Source: Ancylostoma caninum
Taxonomy: Eukaryota; Nematoda; Chromadorea; Rhabditida; Ancylostomatidae
Assembly (NCBI GenBank): GCA_037903475.1
Contig: JBAJFG010000095.1
Location: 186,001 to 250,000 of the forward strand
Length of the DNA stretch: 64,000 nucleotides
Direction: 5' to 3'
The notes under the pieces were generated by a model. It ran no database searches and had not been told where the DNA came from. It saw nothing but the letters and a program-made list of their open reading frames with translations. The position numbers and the translations under genes are program-made. Of this stretch, positions 43,332 through 54,204 are shown piece after piece (position 1 is the stretch's first letter; each line of letters starts with the position of its first letter).

Positions 43332-43759
43332 TTAAAGGCAGTGTGTCACCGCTCCATGGGCTGTGGATATCAGCATACTCTAGACCTTCTCGTTTTGCTG
43401 ATTCCAATGATGTACGTCGTAACGCATAAAAGTGACAGAAACCCGTTTTCGCAGGTTCCGAATGTGCAGTTCACTTCCGAATGACTACTTGGGCGAAGCG
43501 GTCCGTGATTGTGCTGGCTGCCCACCACGTCTGCAGCGTTGGCCAACACGTGTAGAAGTGTCCGATCGATGAGAACAACGGCTTCACGCGTTCACTCAGC
43601 TCGACAAACTGCTCCAAACCCCGTCCCAAAAACGATTGAAAAGTGGGTTTAGAGGGCGTCTTGTGACATTTTATGTATACCGCTGGATTCAGCGCATCGA
43701 GGATATTCGGGATCCGCTAATACCTCAAACATGAAAACGAGGTGGCACACTGCCTTCAA
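43332..43759. mobile_element. TTAA-type palindromic MITE, copy 3
   Basis: Begins TTAAAGGCAGTGTGTCACCG and ends GAGGTGGCACACTGCCTTCAAG. Internal words ACACGTGTAGAAGTGTCCGA and CCCGTTTTCGCAGG are inverse forms of the shared body, so relative to copy 1 the insert is in the opposite orientation. Confidence 0.85.
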
Positions 43760-43764
43760 GTCAT

Positions 43765-44570
43765 GTGAACTTCCCCGCTCCGCGGACCCATTGTTAATCT
43801 TCGCACAGTCTTGAGAGTCCAGTGCAACAATAGAAGAAAAACTTTAAACCTCCTTTGCGAACAGCGCAGAAGATCATCAGGCTATGGAATGCTGGAGGGA
43901 AAATCAAACTGAAAAGAAAACTGGGGCGTCTCCGATCGATGAATGTTTCCTGTGACCATTTGAAAGAGGATCACCTGAAATGGAAGAGCGAGTGCGAAGA
44001 AGATCGACAAAAGTCCGAGTGTTGCACATCCGAGTGTTGCACGTTCTTCCGTCTAAGTAATGGTCAGAAAGAAGCTGAGATTTTGCAGTTACTGCATGCC
44101 CACAGCACAGCATCTAACCGTTGTTGTCACATTTGACAGGCTCGAGGAGCTTGTTGAGTTTCTGACAGATGCGCCACACCTCAGGTGTACCCTTGACTGA
44201 TGAGAAAATTTCCCCTGTTTGTGTTGTTCATGGCCCCTGAGCGGACAGCCAATTTATCAAGCAAAGTGACCAGCACTCTTTAGAAAAGGGATTCGTTGCA
44301 AAGTCGTCGTTTACAAGCGGTCATAGGTGCAATAGTGCTGAGACGGGGTCAGAAAAGTGTAGGTTGTCTGGATCAAAAAAGTGAATGTTGTTGAACAACC
44401 ACTTCGATGAAGTTGGGGAAGGTAAAAAATAATCAAGTTTACAGAATGAGATAGTGAAGCCCTTTTTAAGATAATTCATACCGAAACAGCTCTAATATTG
44501 CTCAAAAAGAGAAGAAGATCACACGTTCAAAGACGGAATGTTAAATATGCTCACAATCTCTACATTCTCA
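43765..44570. other. No gene recognised
   Basis: A 93-codon plus frame at 43855-44136 is Lys/Glu/Cys-rich and includes a 13-bp tandem duplication (CCGAGTGTTGCAC twice, at 44015-44041). No homology recognised. Confidence 0.35.
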
Positions 44571-44575
44571 CTCTA

Positions 44576-44597
44576 ACATGTCAGACAGCTGACATGT
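44576..44597. repeat. 22-bp near-perfect inverted repeat
   Basis: ACATGTCAG and CTGACATGT separated by ACAG, with another CAG overlap on the right. It could form a small cruciform/hairpin. Confidence 0.8.
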
Positions 44598-44699
44598 CAG
44601 AAATTTGCACTGGCGCCCTGCTTTCGTGCCGGGACCCACGCTCAGCTCAACACTAATAGTGTCTCAGCTTGATTTTCGCTAAATATTTGGCTAAACTCG

Positions 44700-45570
44700 T
44701 AAAACTGTGTGTTGTGCAGTTGTCAGTAATCTTCTCCATAAAATTCTCTACAAAACGACCCAAAAAAGACGATTTTTACCAAGAACCCACGAAGAAATCA
44801 ATCTTTTAAAATCTAGACGGGGGATTTGCGTCCTTCAAAATTTCTCAGTAATTATCAGGAAACTGTGAGTCGCGCAGTTGTCTATCAAACTGCCGACATC
44901 CTTGCGCATACAGAGGTCCGAAAACGCTTTTTCGCTAAATATCTCTTTCAGTTCGAAAAATCAGGTGTTGCGCAGTTGTTAGCTGCCGAGCCCGTGCGAT
45001 TCCGAGTATAATCGTATAATACTTGGTACTTCCTTTCATGCTGCGCTGAAAAACCCCGGCTGAGACAAATGCCCTGTGTAGCTCAGGTGGGTTAGCGAGA
45101 GAGCCAGCAGTATGAGAGGGCGCCCGACGCGAGCGTGAGACGGACGGGGCATCTGTCTCACCCTGGATTCTCCGTCGGGGGTAAACAAAACCACCAAGAA
45201 TTATATATCATTCTGCTCAAAATTTCATTCTGAGTTCAGTGGACAACTGCGCAACTTCCAGTTCTCCCAAATAAAGAAGATATCGTGGTTTTTACGTCTT
45301 AGGAGATTTCTCAGTTATTCTTAGCTGCATTTTCGGCGCTTCACTACCATCTAGTGCAACTTCGCTTTGTTATTCCGTCTGACAACTGCGCAACACTTCC
45401 TTTTTTGAGCTGAAGATGATATTCCAGCCCAGAGCTCAGATTTCAGGCAATCTCATGCCTATATTCTCAACAGTTTTTCTCAACCAGTGCTCGCTGACGA
45501 CTCCTGAGCTTCACGCTTCGTAACGCTGTTTTGTACGTAGAATTTAATCCACAACTGCGCGTTCCATGTA
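44700..45570. repeat. Foldback region with six GCGCAGTTG motifs
   Basis: Left half has three plus-orientation motifs: GTTGTGCAGTTGTC (about 44711), GTCGCGCAGTTGTC (about 44869) and GTTGCGCAGTTGTT (about 44966). The right half has three in inverse orientation: GACAACTGCGCAAC (about 45242), GACAACTGCGCAAC (about 45381) and CACAACTGCGCG (about 45552). The centre (45061-45161) is a 17-bp inverted repeat, TGAGACAAATGCCCTGT against ACGGGGCATCTGTCTCA, with one mismatch. The whole behaves as a 0.9-1.1 kb foldback element. Confidence 0.6.
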
Positions 45571-45669
45571 TTTCTTCCTTTCCCTGACAAAATACGCGAC
45601 GTTCTGCACCAACTCATCCTCATCGTAGTAGGTGAAGGTTCTCCCCAATGGCGCTACCGCTGATGGTGG

Positions 45670-46860
45670 GTTGAGACACGTCTCAGGTTATCGTACCTAG
45701 GCAAGCGGTGTGATGGTTTGAGGAAGAGTGACCACAAATGTAAGGACATCTCTGGTTTGCATGAAAAAAAAAATCGACAAAAAGGACGCCACTTTGTTAT
45801 GAGACGGGATTCTTGGAAAAGTGCTCCTCAACGGGTACGGAAAAATACCAACAAGATTCCTTAGCAAAGGGAAATCTCCTGCTCGCGAGGCCAAAACACC
45901 ATTGCCAACCTAGGAGAGGCGTCCATCTGAATTCTTTAACATGAACAAATGGTCTTCTTGCACTCGTGGCTTGAACACACATTCCTTCGTTGGTGGTCCC
46001 ATAGGGGAAACAACGATCCCCTACACTTCAGGCTCTGCATTCTCCCCATCATCGCTCTTTTTCAGAGGCGAATAGTTGGAATTTGGGAGCTCTATTAGAA
46101 GTGTTTTGGGTGTTAACATGAGTCCTTCCTCTTTCTTCGGTCGCGGATTTTTGTATCCCATTGCATTTGCATTTTTGCATCTCGTTGTTCCATAAGGCGC
46201 ACTGTGCGAAAGCAACCTTCTTCCTTCACAATTCATCTCTATCTTCTCAAGAATTTTGATCTACTTGATTTCTGGGATTAAAAAGAAAAATGCCAAACCG
46301 AGAATAAACATCATTTTCTCTTCATATTCAATAGGGCATCTGATTTTGTTTGAACACGTCAGCTTGATGTGGAATATAAAAGCGGAAGTACATCATCAAT
46401 CAACTTTTCGAATGGCCACTTCGACGAAGTTGGCAGTGTGTAGCTCGACGTTACCAAGTAACAGTGTGACTATTTCCCTTTGATTTGATTCCTTCAGCTG
46501 AATTACCTCGTTAAATTCTACGATTGAGAAGTATGATTTCCATGTAGACCAGAGCATTCCTCCTGAGGATTTCTCCTCCCATGCCTTCGTGAAAGAAATT
46601 CTTTCGATTGTTAGTTGATCTACAGTTTTTACTGTCAGCAATAGCTTTGCTTTGGCAACACCTCACTATCTCCTTTCTGACAATATAAAATAAAACTGAC
46701 TCGAAGCCAAACGTTTCCAGCCATCCATACCGGAGTTCCTTTGGACACATTCTCAAGTGTCTTTCAAGTTGCTTTGGAACTCGAAACTTCCTTGTAGGTG
46801 TTGCTTCATGAGGCTATGGTAACAGTTTTAGCAAAACTACAAGTACATAGTACCACTATA
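45670..46860. other. No gene supported; minus-strand open frames
   Basis: Minus frames at 46021-46236 (71 codons, Lys/Pro/Glu-rich) and 46396-46756 could be exons of the small gene ending at 46866 or of a decayed element, but I see no consistent splice joins. Confidence 0.3.
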
Positions 46861-46865
46861 CTGAA

Positions 46866-47047
46866 TCAATGAACCTCTTCGTTATTCCTGCGAAGCCAAG
46901 CTTGCATTATCCTTCTGGCGCTCATGTCATCGGCGCTCGCATAAAACGATGGTATTTCCGGGTAATTAGCGAAGCTCACGAACACATCATTGGAGGTGTC
47001 ACTGAAAAAGGCAATTAAATGAATCTCCTGGTTAACTTTGTAGCCAT
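46866..47047 (-). CDS. Candidate 48-residue protein gene, two exons
   Basis: Family unknown. Exon 2 (46866-47001) follows a strong acceptor, GCCTTTTTCAG. It is open from GAC ACC TCC through FVSFANYPEIPSF and RRIMQAWLRRNNEEVH to TGA, with a clearly coding look. A tiny exon 1 (47037-47047, ATG GCT ACA AA) sits two bases after AATCTCTTCAG, a plausible trans-splice acceptor, and supplies exactly the two bases needed to complete the next codon. The product would be 48 residues, soluble, acidic then basic. The weak point is the intron of only 35 bp, which is short even for nematodes; exon 2 may instead be the last exon of a longer gene. Confidence 0.45.
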
Positions 47048-47051
47048 TTCT

Positions 47052-47470
47052 GAAGAGATTATATGCATCTATCTCATGTCCTTAAGAGTGTATAATTAAG
47101 GCGCCCGCCTGCGCCCTCTCAGATGTGGTAGCCGCTCCCAAGACTCCTCTCTCCAGCAACGGTCCGCCTCCTCACAGCGGCGCGGTGGTGACATTGGGCG
47201 TAGAACTACCATACACAGGGGATATATGTATATTCCCTATCAAGGTCTCTCATGCTAAAGAGGTGTTTGACCTTCCTAGTCAACTGGAACCTAATAAAGA
47301 GTAGACAACTGTCAGGAGTCTCCACCGCCTTGCTACTATCAGTCGCAACGTGGTTTCCCTGATCTTTCTATGTAGGCGACTACTTGTGGCAATAACAGAA
47401 CTCGTCGCCGCAGGACTGCTTAGTATGGGGAATATATTTGTGTATGCCTTTCCAGCACACTTTTTGCCTT
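47052..47470. other. No gene recognised
   Basis: Includes a CT/GC-rich patch (47100-47200) without identifiable features. Confidence 0.35.
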
Positions 47471-47474
47471 GGTA

Positions 47475-48733
47475 CGAGGGTTGGCTGAAAAGTTTCCGGA
47501 GTGATCACAAAACAGTCAGTGTTTTCCAATTATTTCTGCACCGCTGTATTGAGAAGTCCTCCTTATGGAGTGACTATAAATATCAATTCAATCTGACAAA
47601 GCCCCTGATTTTGATAGGTCCATCAAATCAGTCGACTGGATTATATTCAGCTGGAGATGGATGCGAAATTCGAACGGTAATTAAAATTTTCAAATGAAGA
47701 GGAAGATCGGAGATGAACAGAATGTCTCCTATGTGACGACATTGGCAATTCATCGCCTCATCCTCCTCTGTAAGTTTCATATCGTGGCTAAGTGAAGGTT
47801 GCAGCACTCATGCAACGTGTTGATCATGTGCAGGATGTTGAAAAAGGCTACCACACCAGAAAACGTAGGCAAATTTCTTGATTTGGTTTCGGCAGATAGG
47901 AGTATGATTGTGCACAGAATTGACGGCTCTTCCAGCTCCTTTGAGAGCTAACGTTTACATTTACAGAATGAATTGTTCCCAAAGAATTTTTTCTGAAGCT
48001 GTGCTGCATTAACTAATCCCGAACAAGATTTTTTTTTCTAATTCCGAAGTGGACCCCAGCAAAACGAATTGCTTGTGTTGAAAGAAGTGGTTTGAAACCC
48101 AAAACTTCAATAGGAAATGGAGCTTATGTTTGACACCACAGCATACTAACAGAAACGTAGCCAACACAGTGGTTTAGATCCTATAAATCTGTTCCGAAGA
48201 AAAGAAGGGCCGTTCATTGTGATGAAGTAGTGCTGGCTTCTGTTTTCGCTCTAATCAAAGGAATTTCACTAACTGTCAGGAAAACTGTTAACCGCTAATA
48301 GTGACGAATATTCTCCGAAACTGGAGGAATGCCAATTCACTAAATGTGAACAGATAGGGAGGAGAAAAAAGGCTGCATCTCTGCAACGGTGTGATCGCAC
48401 ACTCAACTGCTATCTCTAGGCAGAAAAAAATGTAGAAAAAAAAACGAAAGATGAATTGATTCTTCAGCGGTGGCTTCCTGACTCCTCTACCTTTGCTTAG
48501 AACTCAACGTGCTCCTGTCTTCAATAAAATTCAAATGGAATGACCAATTATTCTTGTTCGTAAGAGGTTGTTTCAAGGGCCTTGGAGAAATCCTTAGCAG
48601 GGGAAAGAAACAAATGAGAAAATAGATTGAACCAGGTGTGCTGAACTTCGACAGGGCCAAAGAATAAGTTAAGAACTGGACCTAAGTTGTTTTGTTCTCG
48701 TTGTCATTCCGGAAACTTTTAAACCCACCCTCG
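47475..48733 (+). mobile_element. Mariner-sized element, 1259 bp, with intact ends
   Basis: TA at 47473-47474 and 48734-48735. Inverted ends begin CGAGGGTTGGCTGAAAAGTT on the left and, reverse-complemented, CGAGGGTGGGTTTAAAAGTT on the right. Length matches a full Tc1/mariner transposon. The interior is badly decayed. Near 47655-47695 the plus frame reads CEIRTVIKIF, similar to the N-terminus of nematode mariner transposases, then a stop; I cannot find the catalytic boxes. Confidence 0.75.
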
Positions 48734-48737
48734 TATG

Positions 48738-50785
48738 TACCTCCTCCAATGCGATTCGCCGCTTCAGACGTTAGACGGTATTGCTACCAGTGAAGGGCGA
48801 TTAAATCTTGGGTGGCGCAGCACTTCTTTTATTTCAGACCAAGACGACAAGAGCACGACTCAATATGGAGATTGTTTCACGTTCTGCATCTACAGTGCGC
48901 TTCACAGATACGTAGGCACCCCAAAATTCATAAGTTTCTCTATATTGCGCTGATTTTTGGAACCCACAACCACCCCTGGTGGGATCGGTATGTCAGCAAA
49001 TCCCTTGTATCCAATTTTCATTTCACCACCTCTAAAGCCTGCTCCACTTGCTCAAATCTTCGCTATCAGTTCAAAATCAAACCGTTTCACAAATATGCAG
49101 GCAGTAAGAAAACTTCGAATTATTTGAGGTTGAGCTCGCTTCAAACTACAGAGACGAAGGGATGTGTCGAAAAATAGCGCCAGCACTATGGTATGAGCCC
49201 CAATTTTCAGTCTTAGAGGATGGGATCAAGCTTAATCGCTCCACTCATCTTGCTTGTCCAATCGCACTGTTGCCAGCGAATTTGGTGCTCTTACCAAGGA
49301 TCATCAACCGGTTTTGAGCAGAATTTCCATATATGACCCGAATAGATCTCCTTCGCATCCCTATATGCTACGCAACACGGCTGTGTGTTACGGAAAATTT
49401 TAGATTTCGTTGATCCGTTAACTCATTACGTTACGGGAAAAATGACCGTTACGCATTAACGCGTTTATCCGTTGATACGTTAACTCGTTAGAGGGTTGAG
49501 GCACGTAGAATATCACAAGCTCCATTAAAGTTAGCTGTTTTCTCATGAGAAGAAGTATAGATAAGCTAAGTAAGAGGAGACAAGAGAAGACAACAAAATT
49601 TTTTGCGAGCTCCCTAAGAGTATCCCCAGCCTTCGTCAGCAATCATGGCGATCGCCACTACAGCCGGCTGTCGTCGCGATTGCCACGACCGCCGGCGATC
49701 GCCACATGAATAAGGTGAATGAGGAGACCCCAGACGTAAGAGGGATGATAATGAATGGGGAATGACAATCGATAAGCATCGTTTCCACTATCGCTATCAC
49801 TCACATCGCCAGTTCATTTTGGGCACATCTTCGAGAGTACGGGCGATGAGCTCTGTTTCACAGCGATCCATGGCGATGTAACGTGGCGATCATAACGTCC
49901 CATTTTCACAATCCCTTTCTCTTGTATTGCCAGTTCATTTTTAATCATTTTGAACTGGCGAAGTCTGGGGATACTCTAAGCGTAATTGCTCAGTGAAACG
50001 ATAGCAACCAAGTAGTCATCACGTGTTCCTTATCTCAATTGACGTAAACTTCAACCCTCACATTGCATGAGGAATTCTTTCACTTAAGCACAGTCCTAAT
50101 GAAAGGAGTGGGATTCGCTTCTCAAATTAGTGAATGGATATAATTCCTGGGCTCGTTGTAGTGTTTTCAGCAATCTCTCGATAGCTACAGTATAGCGAGC
50201 TGTTTGAGTGAACACTATGTTTGGGAAACGAGATTCGGCTGAATTCCTCAAGTTCACGGACAGACACGAAGTGACCCGTATTCATTGTGCGCATGCTAAT
50301 TTCAGTACAGATTGGTTGACAATGATATTTCTGCACAAAAGAAGCAAAATCTAGACCGCTTGGACGATATACGCAGTTACCAGAGCTAGTTTTGGAAAGG
50401 AGCACTCTCATGCCACCAACGCCTTGGAGTGAGAAGTTCAGTACGTCTGCTGGGGTTCCTCAGCCCTAAAAGCTGCAGCTGACTTTTGATTTCTGACGCA
50501 CGGATCCACACGAAAACCAACATGTATTGACTCTAAACGTTCTGCCATTTTCGGTTGGTGGTAAGTTTATGAGTTACATTTTCCAGTAGGACAACATCAA
50601 TGCGCATAAGACCAGCTCCACCAAAAGCTGGTCAAATCAACGCAACATTCGCCTGCTTCACTGGCCACAACACTTGGGCAACGTTTATACGCTACTGCTC
50701 TACATAGAATCCTGTCGTGGAATTGAGGACCGTTTTAGACGCTGTGCGAGATGTACTGGGTGATAGTAGCAAAAATCGTACGTAA
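48738..50785. other. No gene supported; one minus-strand open frame
   Basis: The minus frame 50127-50411 (94 codons) has unremarkable composition and could be an exon, but no flanking splice sites are convincing. 49395-49495 is rich in GTTAACG/CGTTAA words, a degenerate short repeat. 49640-49990 holds repeated GGCGATCG/GCGATCGCC words. Confidence 0.35.
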
Positions 50786-51279
50786 AAACCAACTATGCAT
50801 AGATATCCCCCGTGGGCCGGTGGAGTTTCTAGGCTACTTTGCACCTGGGTTTATCGATTGGTTTATCGATTATATCGATTGTATTGATTTTTCGCTATTT
50901 TCGCCCAGGGGTTAAAACATGAAAACATGTCTACTGGGGTCTCCCAGTTCGCTGAACACGAATATGACAACATTTTCGTACAACTCCTTCGATTTTTTAA
51001 TTTTATTGGTTTTCACTGTTTTTGCCCACGAGACGGTGAAGACATGTCTACTGGGGTGTGTCAGTGCGCTAAACACGATCGATTTATTGATTTTGTTGAT
51101 TTATTTCATTCTCCCTTGAGGACGAGTAAGGAGGTAGGGTATATCTACTGTGGTTTCCCAATACGCTGAACACGAATACGATGACTGTTTTGACCGAAAT
51201 ATTGACGACAATCGACATCTTGGCGAAATGTGCCACGTGGGACCAAGACGAAATTCTCGTTCATTCCTTCCAGTGCAGT

Positions 51280-51640
51280 AATAATATATTTCATTTTAAT
51301 AAATAAATAATAAAAACAGTAATGATGATTAGGTATAATATATTATTAGGTATAATAATGCATTATTATCATTTATTAATATTCTTACAATTTTTATCGA
51401 CAAATAACCAATAAATGACAACAACTAGAATCAATCAATAAATAAAAATTCTAATAATGTAAATAATTTTTTAATAAATTTCAATGATTGTGATACTTAT
51501 CGCAAATATGGAATTATAATACAATTTGACATAAATTTTAGAATATGCGTAAAATTATCTTATTATCATAATTTTGATGTATTTTTGTCGATTTTTAAAA
51601 TAAAAGTGGTAAAAGTAAAGTAAAGTAAAGTAAAAGTATC
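51280..51640. repeat. AT-rich low-complexity tract ending in (TAAAG)n
   Basis: Dominated by AATAATA/TTATTA words, ending in four tandem GTAAA units at about 51610. No coding potential. Confidence 0.8.
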
Positions 51641-51988
51641 CCTACCGTAACCCACGAATTTGATTATACGGTACAAAATGATGATCATATCCAAACTCGG
51701 CGGGTGAAACCACCCCGTGTGCGAAGTTTCAGGAGATTCTGATTTCGGGATCCTCATTTTTGACGTGGGAACCACCGGTGGGTCCCTTGGTCCGTGGTGG
51801 CCGCCAAGATGGGACCCACCCGTGGGTCCCATTGTCGTCAACGTGCTAATCAATTTTTTCTTGATTTTTCGGCATTTTGCCCACGGGTAGGTGAAAACGT
51901 GTCTTCTGGGATTTTCGAAACGCTGAACGCGGATATTACAAGCATTTCAGAAGATTCTACTCACTAGTCAAACAACGTTACAGGGTAT

Positions 51989-52137
51989 GTCAATCACGAT
52001 CACTTCGATTCCCTCGGCCTGGAACGTGGCACCACCTACGTGGCGCTGCTGGATGCTGTGTATTTCGTGTGCTGCCTTGCCAGCGCCGCGTGGGTACTGC
52101 GGCGCTCCAGGCTGCGGGAGTAGGGATCGTGATTGAC
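51989..52137. mobile_element. 149-bp inverted-repeat element inside the Helitron
   Basis: Left end GTCAATCACGATC and its exact inverse at 52125-52137. Imperfect pairing continues inward: CCTGGAACG with CGCTCCAGG, and ACGTGGCGCTG with CAGCGCCGCGT. Probably a nested MITE. Flanking duplication not identified. Confidence 0.65.
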
Positions 52138-52314
52138 GCTTCCTGTACCTCATTTTTGAGTGAAGTGGGCGGAGTGAAGAAGGATCACTTAAGCTGGTCA
52201 CCAGATGATGAGCATTTTGAAAGGATTCTTTTGGTTCAACAAGTGCTGGCACCTGCTTTAAATGGCCGGGAGTAATAGAACACCCGAGCGGGGCCGGGCA
52301 CACAATCTAGTCTT

Positions 52315-52745
52315 CAATAAGTTTGAATATAAGCGCCATTTCTCATCATTTGGAAAGTTGTATGAAATCCTATTTGAGGCGTACACACTGCCGAGATATA
52401 CTCTTCGGTCAGCGTATTTCCTGCTGATAGAAAACGAACAGCCCACTCACCGTGTTTTCTCTTGTGATCTGTGCTTCCACCATTCTCTTATCTGAAGTGA
52501 TTTTGCATGAGACAGTTTTAGGCTCAAACCAGAGTCGACAGCGGGCAGCTTCAAGGCGTGAAGGCTTGCACGCGCTGCGCAAATTGATCGCCGTGCTCCT
52601 ATCGCTACCTCGGATGCCGTTGCCACAAAGGAGATCGCCGATAATACGCGCATAGAAGCACCGGCTAGCTTCGTCGCGCATGGAGAAGCGTCGACGCTCC
52701 AGGAAGTGGAACCGGATCAGTTTCCTCCAGCATCACAGAGGTGTC
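52315..52745. other. No gene recognised
   Basis: Dense overlapping open frames on both strands (52409-52681) reflect balanced composition. No motif or splice series supports a gene. Confidence 0.35.
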
Positions 52746-53153
52746 TTTGAAGACAGGGGGCCCATCTTGTTTTGCATTTGGTGTCAACATATCATAGATC
52801 TTCTCGCCATGTTGTTCCAGGAATATACATCAACAAGCACAAAAGCGACGAAAGTCCCGTTTTTGGAAGGGTCGAACTGGCTACATTTCTGGAGAACGGA
52901 GGCGGATCGCTCCGAGCTGCGCTGGCTGCCTGCCACGGCTGCAGCTTTGACCAACGAGCCCTGGCGTGTCCAGTCGATAAGATCAACGACTTCGCACGTC
53001 AGCGTTAGCAGACTGTTACAGACCCCGTTCCGGAAGAGGGTCTCAAAGCCCATTTTGAGACAATTCAAGTATACCGTTGATATCAGCGTGTCGTGCAGAT
53101 GCAGAATCTGCTGTTATCTCAACTACGAGAATGAGGTGGACCGATGCCTTTGA
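52746..53153. mobile_element. TTAA-type MITE, copy 5 (diverged ends)
   Basis: Starts TTTGAAGACAGGGGGCCCAT and ends GAATGAGGTGGACCGATGCCTTTGA. The body matches copy 4 (53405-53820) closely: CATCAACAAGCACAAAAGCG against CATCAACAGGCACAGAAGCG, and GGCGGATCGCTCC shared. Confidence 0.75.
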
Positions 53154-53159
53154 GAGATT

Positions 53160-53400
53160 GTTTGTCTTATCAAAGAGAAACACTATTTATTTCTTACTCG
53201 TATGAGTAGCGATGGGAAATAGGGTAAATATTGATGAAAACATTATAAATCACCCGAAAACTCGTAGTTTTGAAACAGAAAGACGACGACATTGAAGGCT
53301 AATAGTCTGGTACAACTAAAAAAAAAAACTAAGCAAAAGTCAATAATTTGCATCAGTCTGCACCTATTCCTCGCACACTCCACAGTGAAAGACCTGAAAA
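53160..53400. other. No gene recognised
   Basis: Spacer between two MITEs of the same family. Confidence 0.3.
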
Positions 53401-53404
53401 CCTT

Positions 53405-53820
53405 TTAAAGGCAGAGGGCCACCTCGTTCTGCCTGTTGGATTTACCAACATATCCTAGACCTTCTCATCATGTTGATCCCTGGGATGTACATCAACAGGC
53501 ACAGAAGCGACGAAATCCCCATTTTTGAAAGGCTCGAACTGGATAAAAATTTGGAGCCTGGAGGCGGATCGCTCCAAGCTGTGCTGGCTGCCTGCCACGG
53601 CTGCCGCGTCGGTCAACGAGTCTTGGCGTGTCCAATCGATAAGATCAACGGCTTCACATGTCAGCTCGGGTTGGCAAACTGTTACCGACCTCGTCCTGGA
53701 AGACGGGTTTATAGACCATTCTGAGACAATTTCTGTATACCGTTGGAACCATCGCGCCGAGTAGATACAGAATCTGCTGTTAGCTGAACTACGAAAATGA
53801 GGTGGAGCCCTGCCTTTGAG
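53405..53820. mobile_element. TTAA-type MITE, copy 4
   Basis: Starts TTAAAGGCAGAGGGCCACCT and ends GAGGTGGAGCCCTGCCTTTGAG. With copy 5 it forms a subfamily distinct from copies 1-3 (different body, same end architecture). Confidence 0.8.
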
Positions 53821-54044
53821 GGACACAAACCTGTATCACACCAGGATGCGTATATAAAAGCAGAATAAAGGGTGAGGTCGATCCAGACACGAATGGAGTG
53901 GAATGAGGAAGGGGGACGTGGAGGGAAATAAAATGTATTTGAGACGCAGAAGGGATACGTCGGAAAGGAGCGCGAAGCCGGTGCTGGCACAGGACTTATC
54001 CAGAAATGAACCAACTCAAGGCGATATCCCACTTTTTGACGTCG

Positions 54045-54200
54045 GAGCACCCCGTCACGGCGTTGGACCCATCTCGTTACTTTTCCCCACTTTCGAGCGC
54101 CGGCCACCCTTATCATCGCCGTTTTGGACGCCGGCGCACAATTATCACATCGTCGGACCCGTCTGTAGCCATTTTTCCACATGCGCGCCGCTGGCGCACC
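54045..54200 (-). repeat. Remnant of the 59-bp array, minus strand
   Basis: About three diverged units inverse to those at 37.3-37.5 kb: CGTTGGACCCATCTC, CGAGCGCCGGCCACCCTTAT, GACGCCGGCGCACAATTATC, CGTCGGACCCGTCT. Confidence 0.75.
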
Positions 54201-54204
54201 CTTA

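Larger units (their letters stand above)
50790..52310 (+). mobile_element. 5'-truncated Helitron with nested sequence
   Basis: Starts abruptly within the element at CCAACTATGCATAGATATCC (homologous to about 33952 in the complete Helitron). It contains about four 117-bp-family units (50880-51200, 51845-51945) and ends with the 3' hairpin CACCCGAGCGGGGCCGGG and CTAG (52307-52310) before a T. An AT-rich insert (51280-51600) and an inverted-repeat element (51989-52137) interrupt it. Confidence 0.75.

Noticed and set aside
45071..45150. tRNA gene (TAGCTCAGGTGGGTTAG A-box and a 7-bp acceptor-like stem)
   Set aside because: There is no B-box or T-arm, and the acceptor-like stem continues outward as a 17-bp inverted repeat, so it is a foldback element centre.
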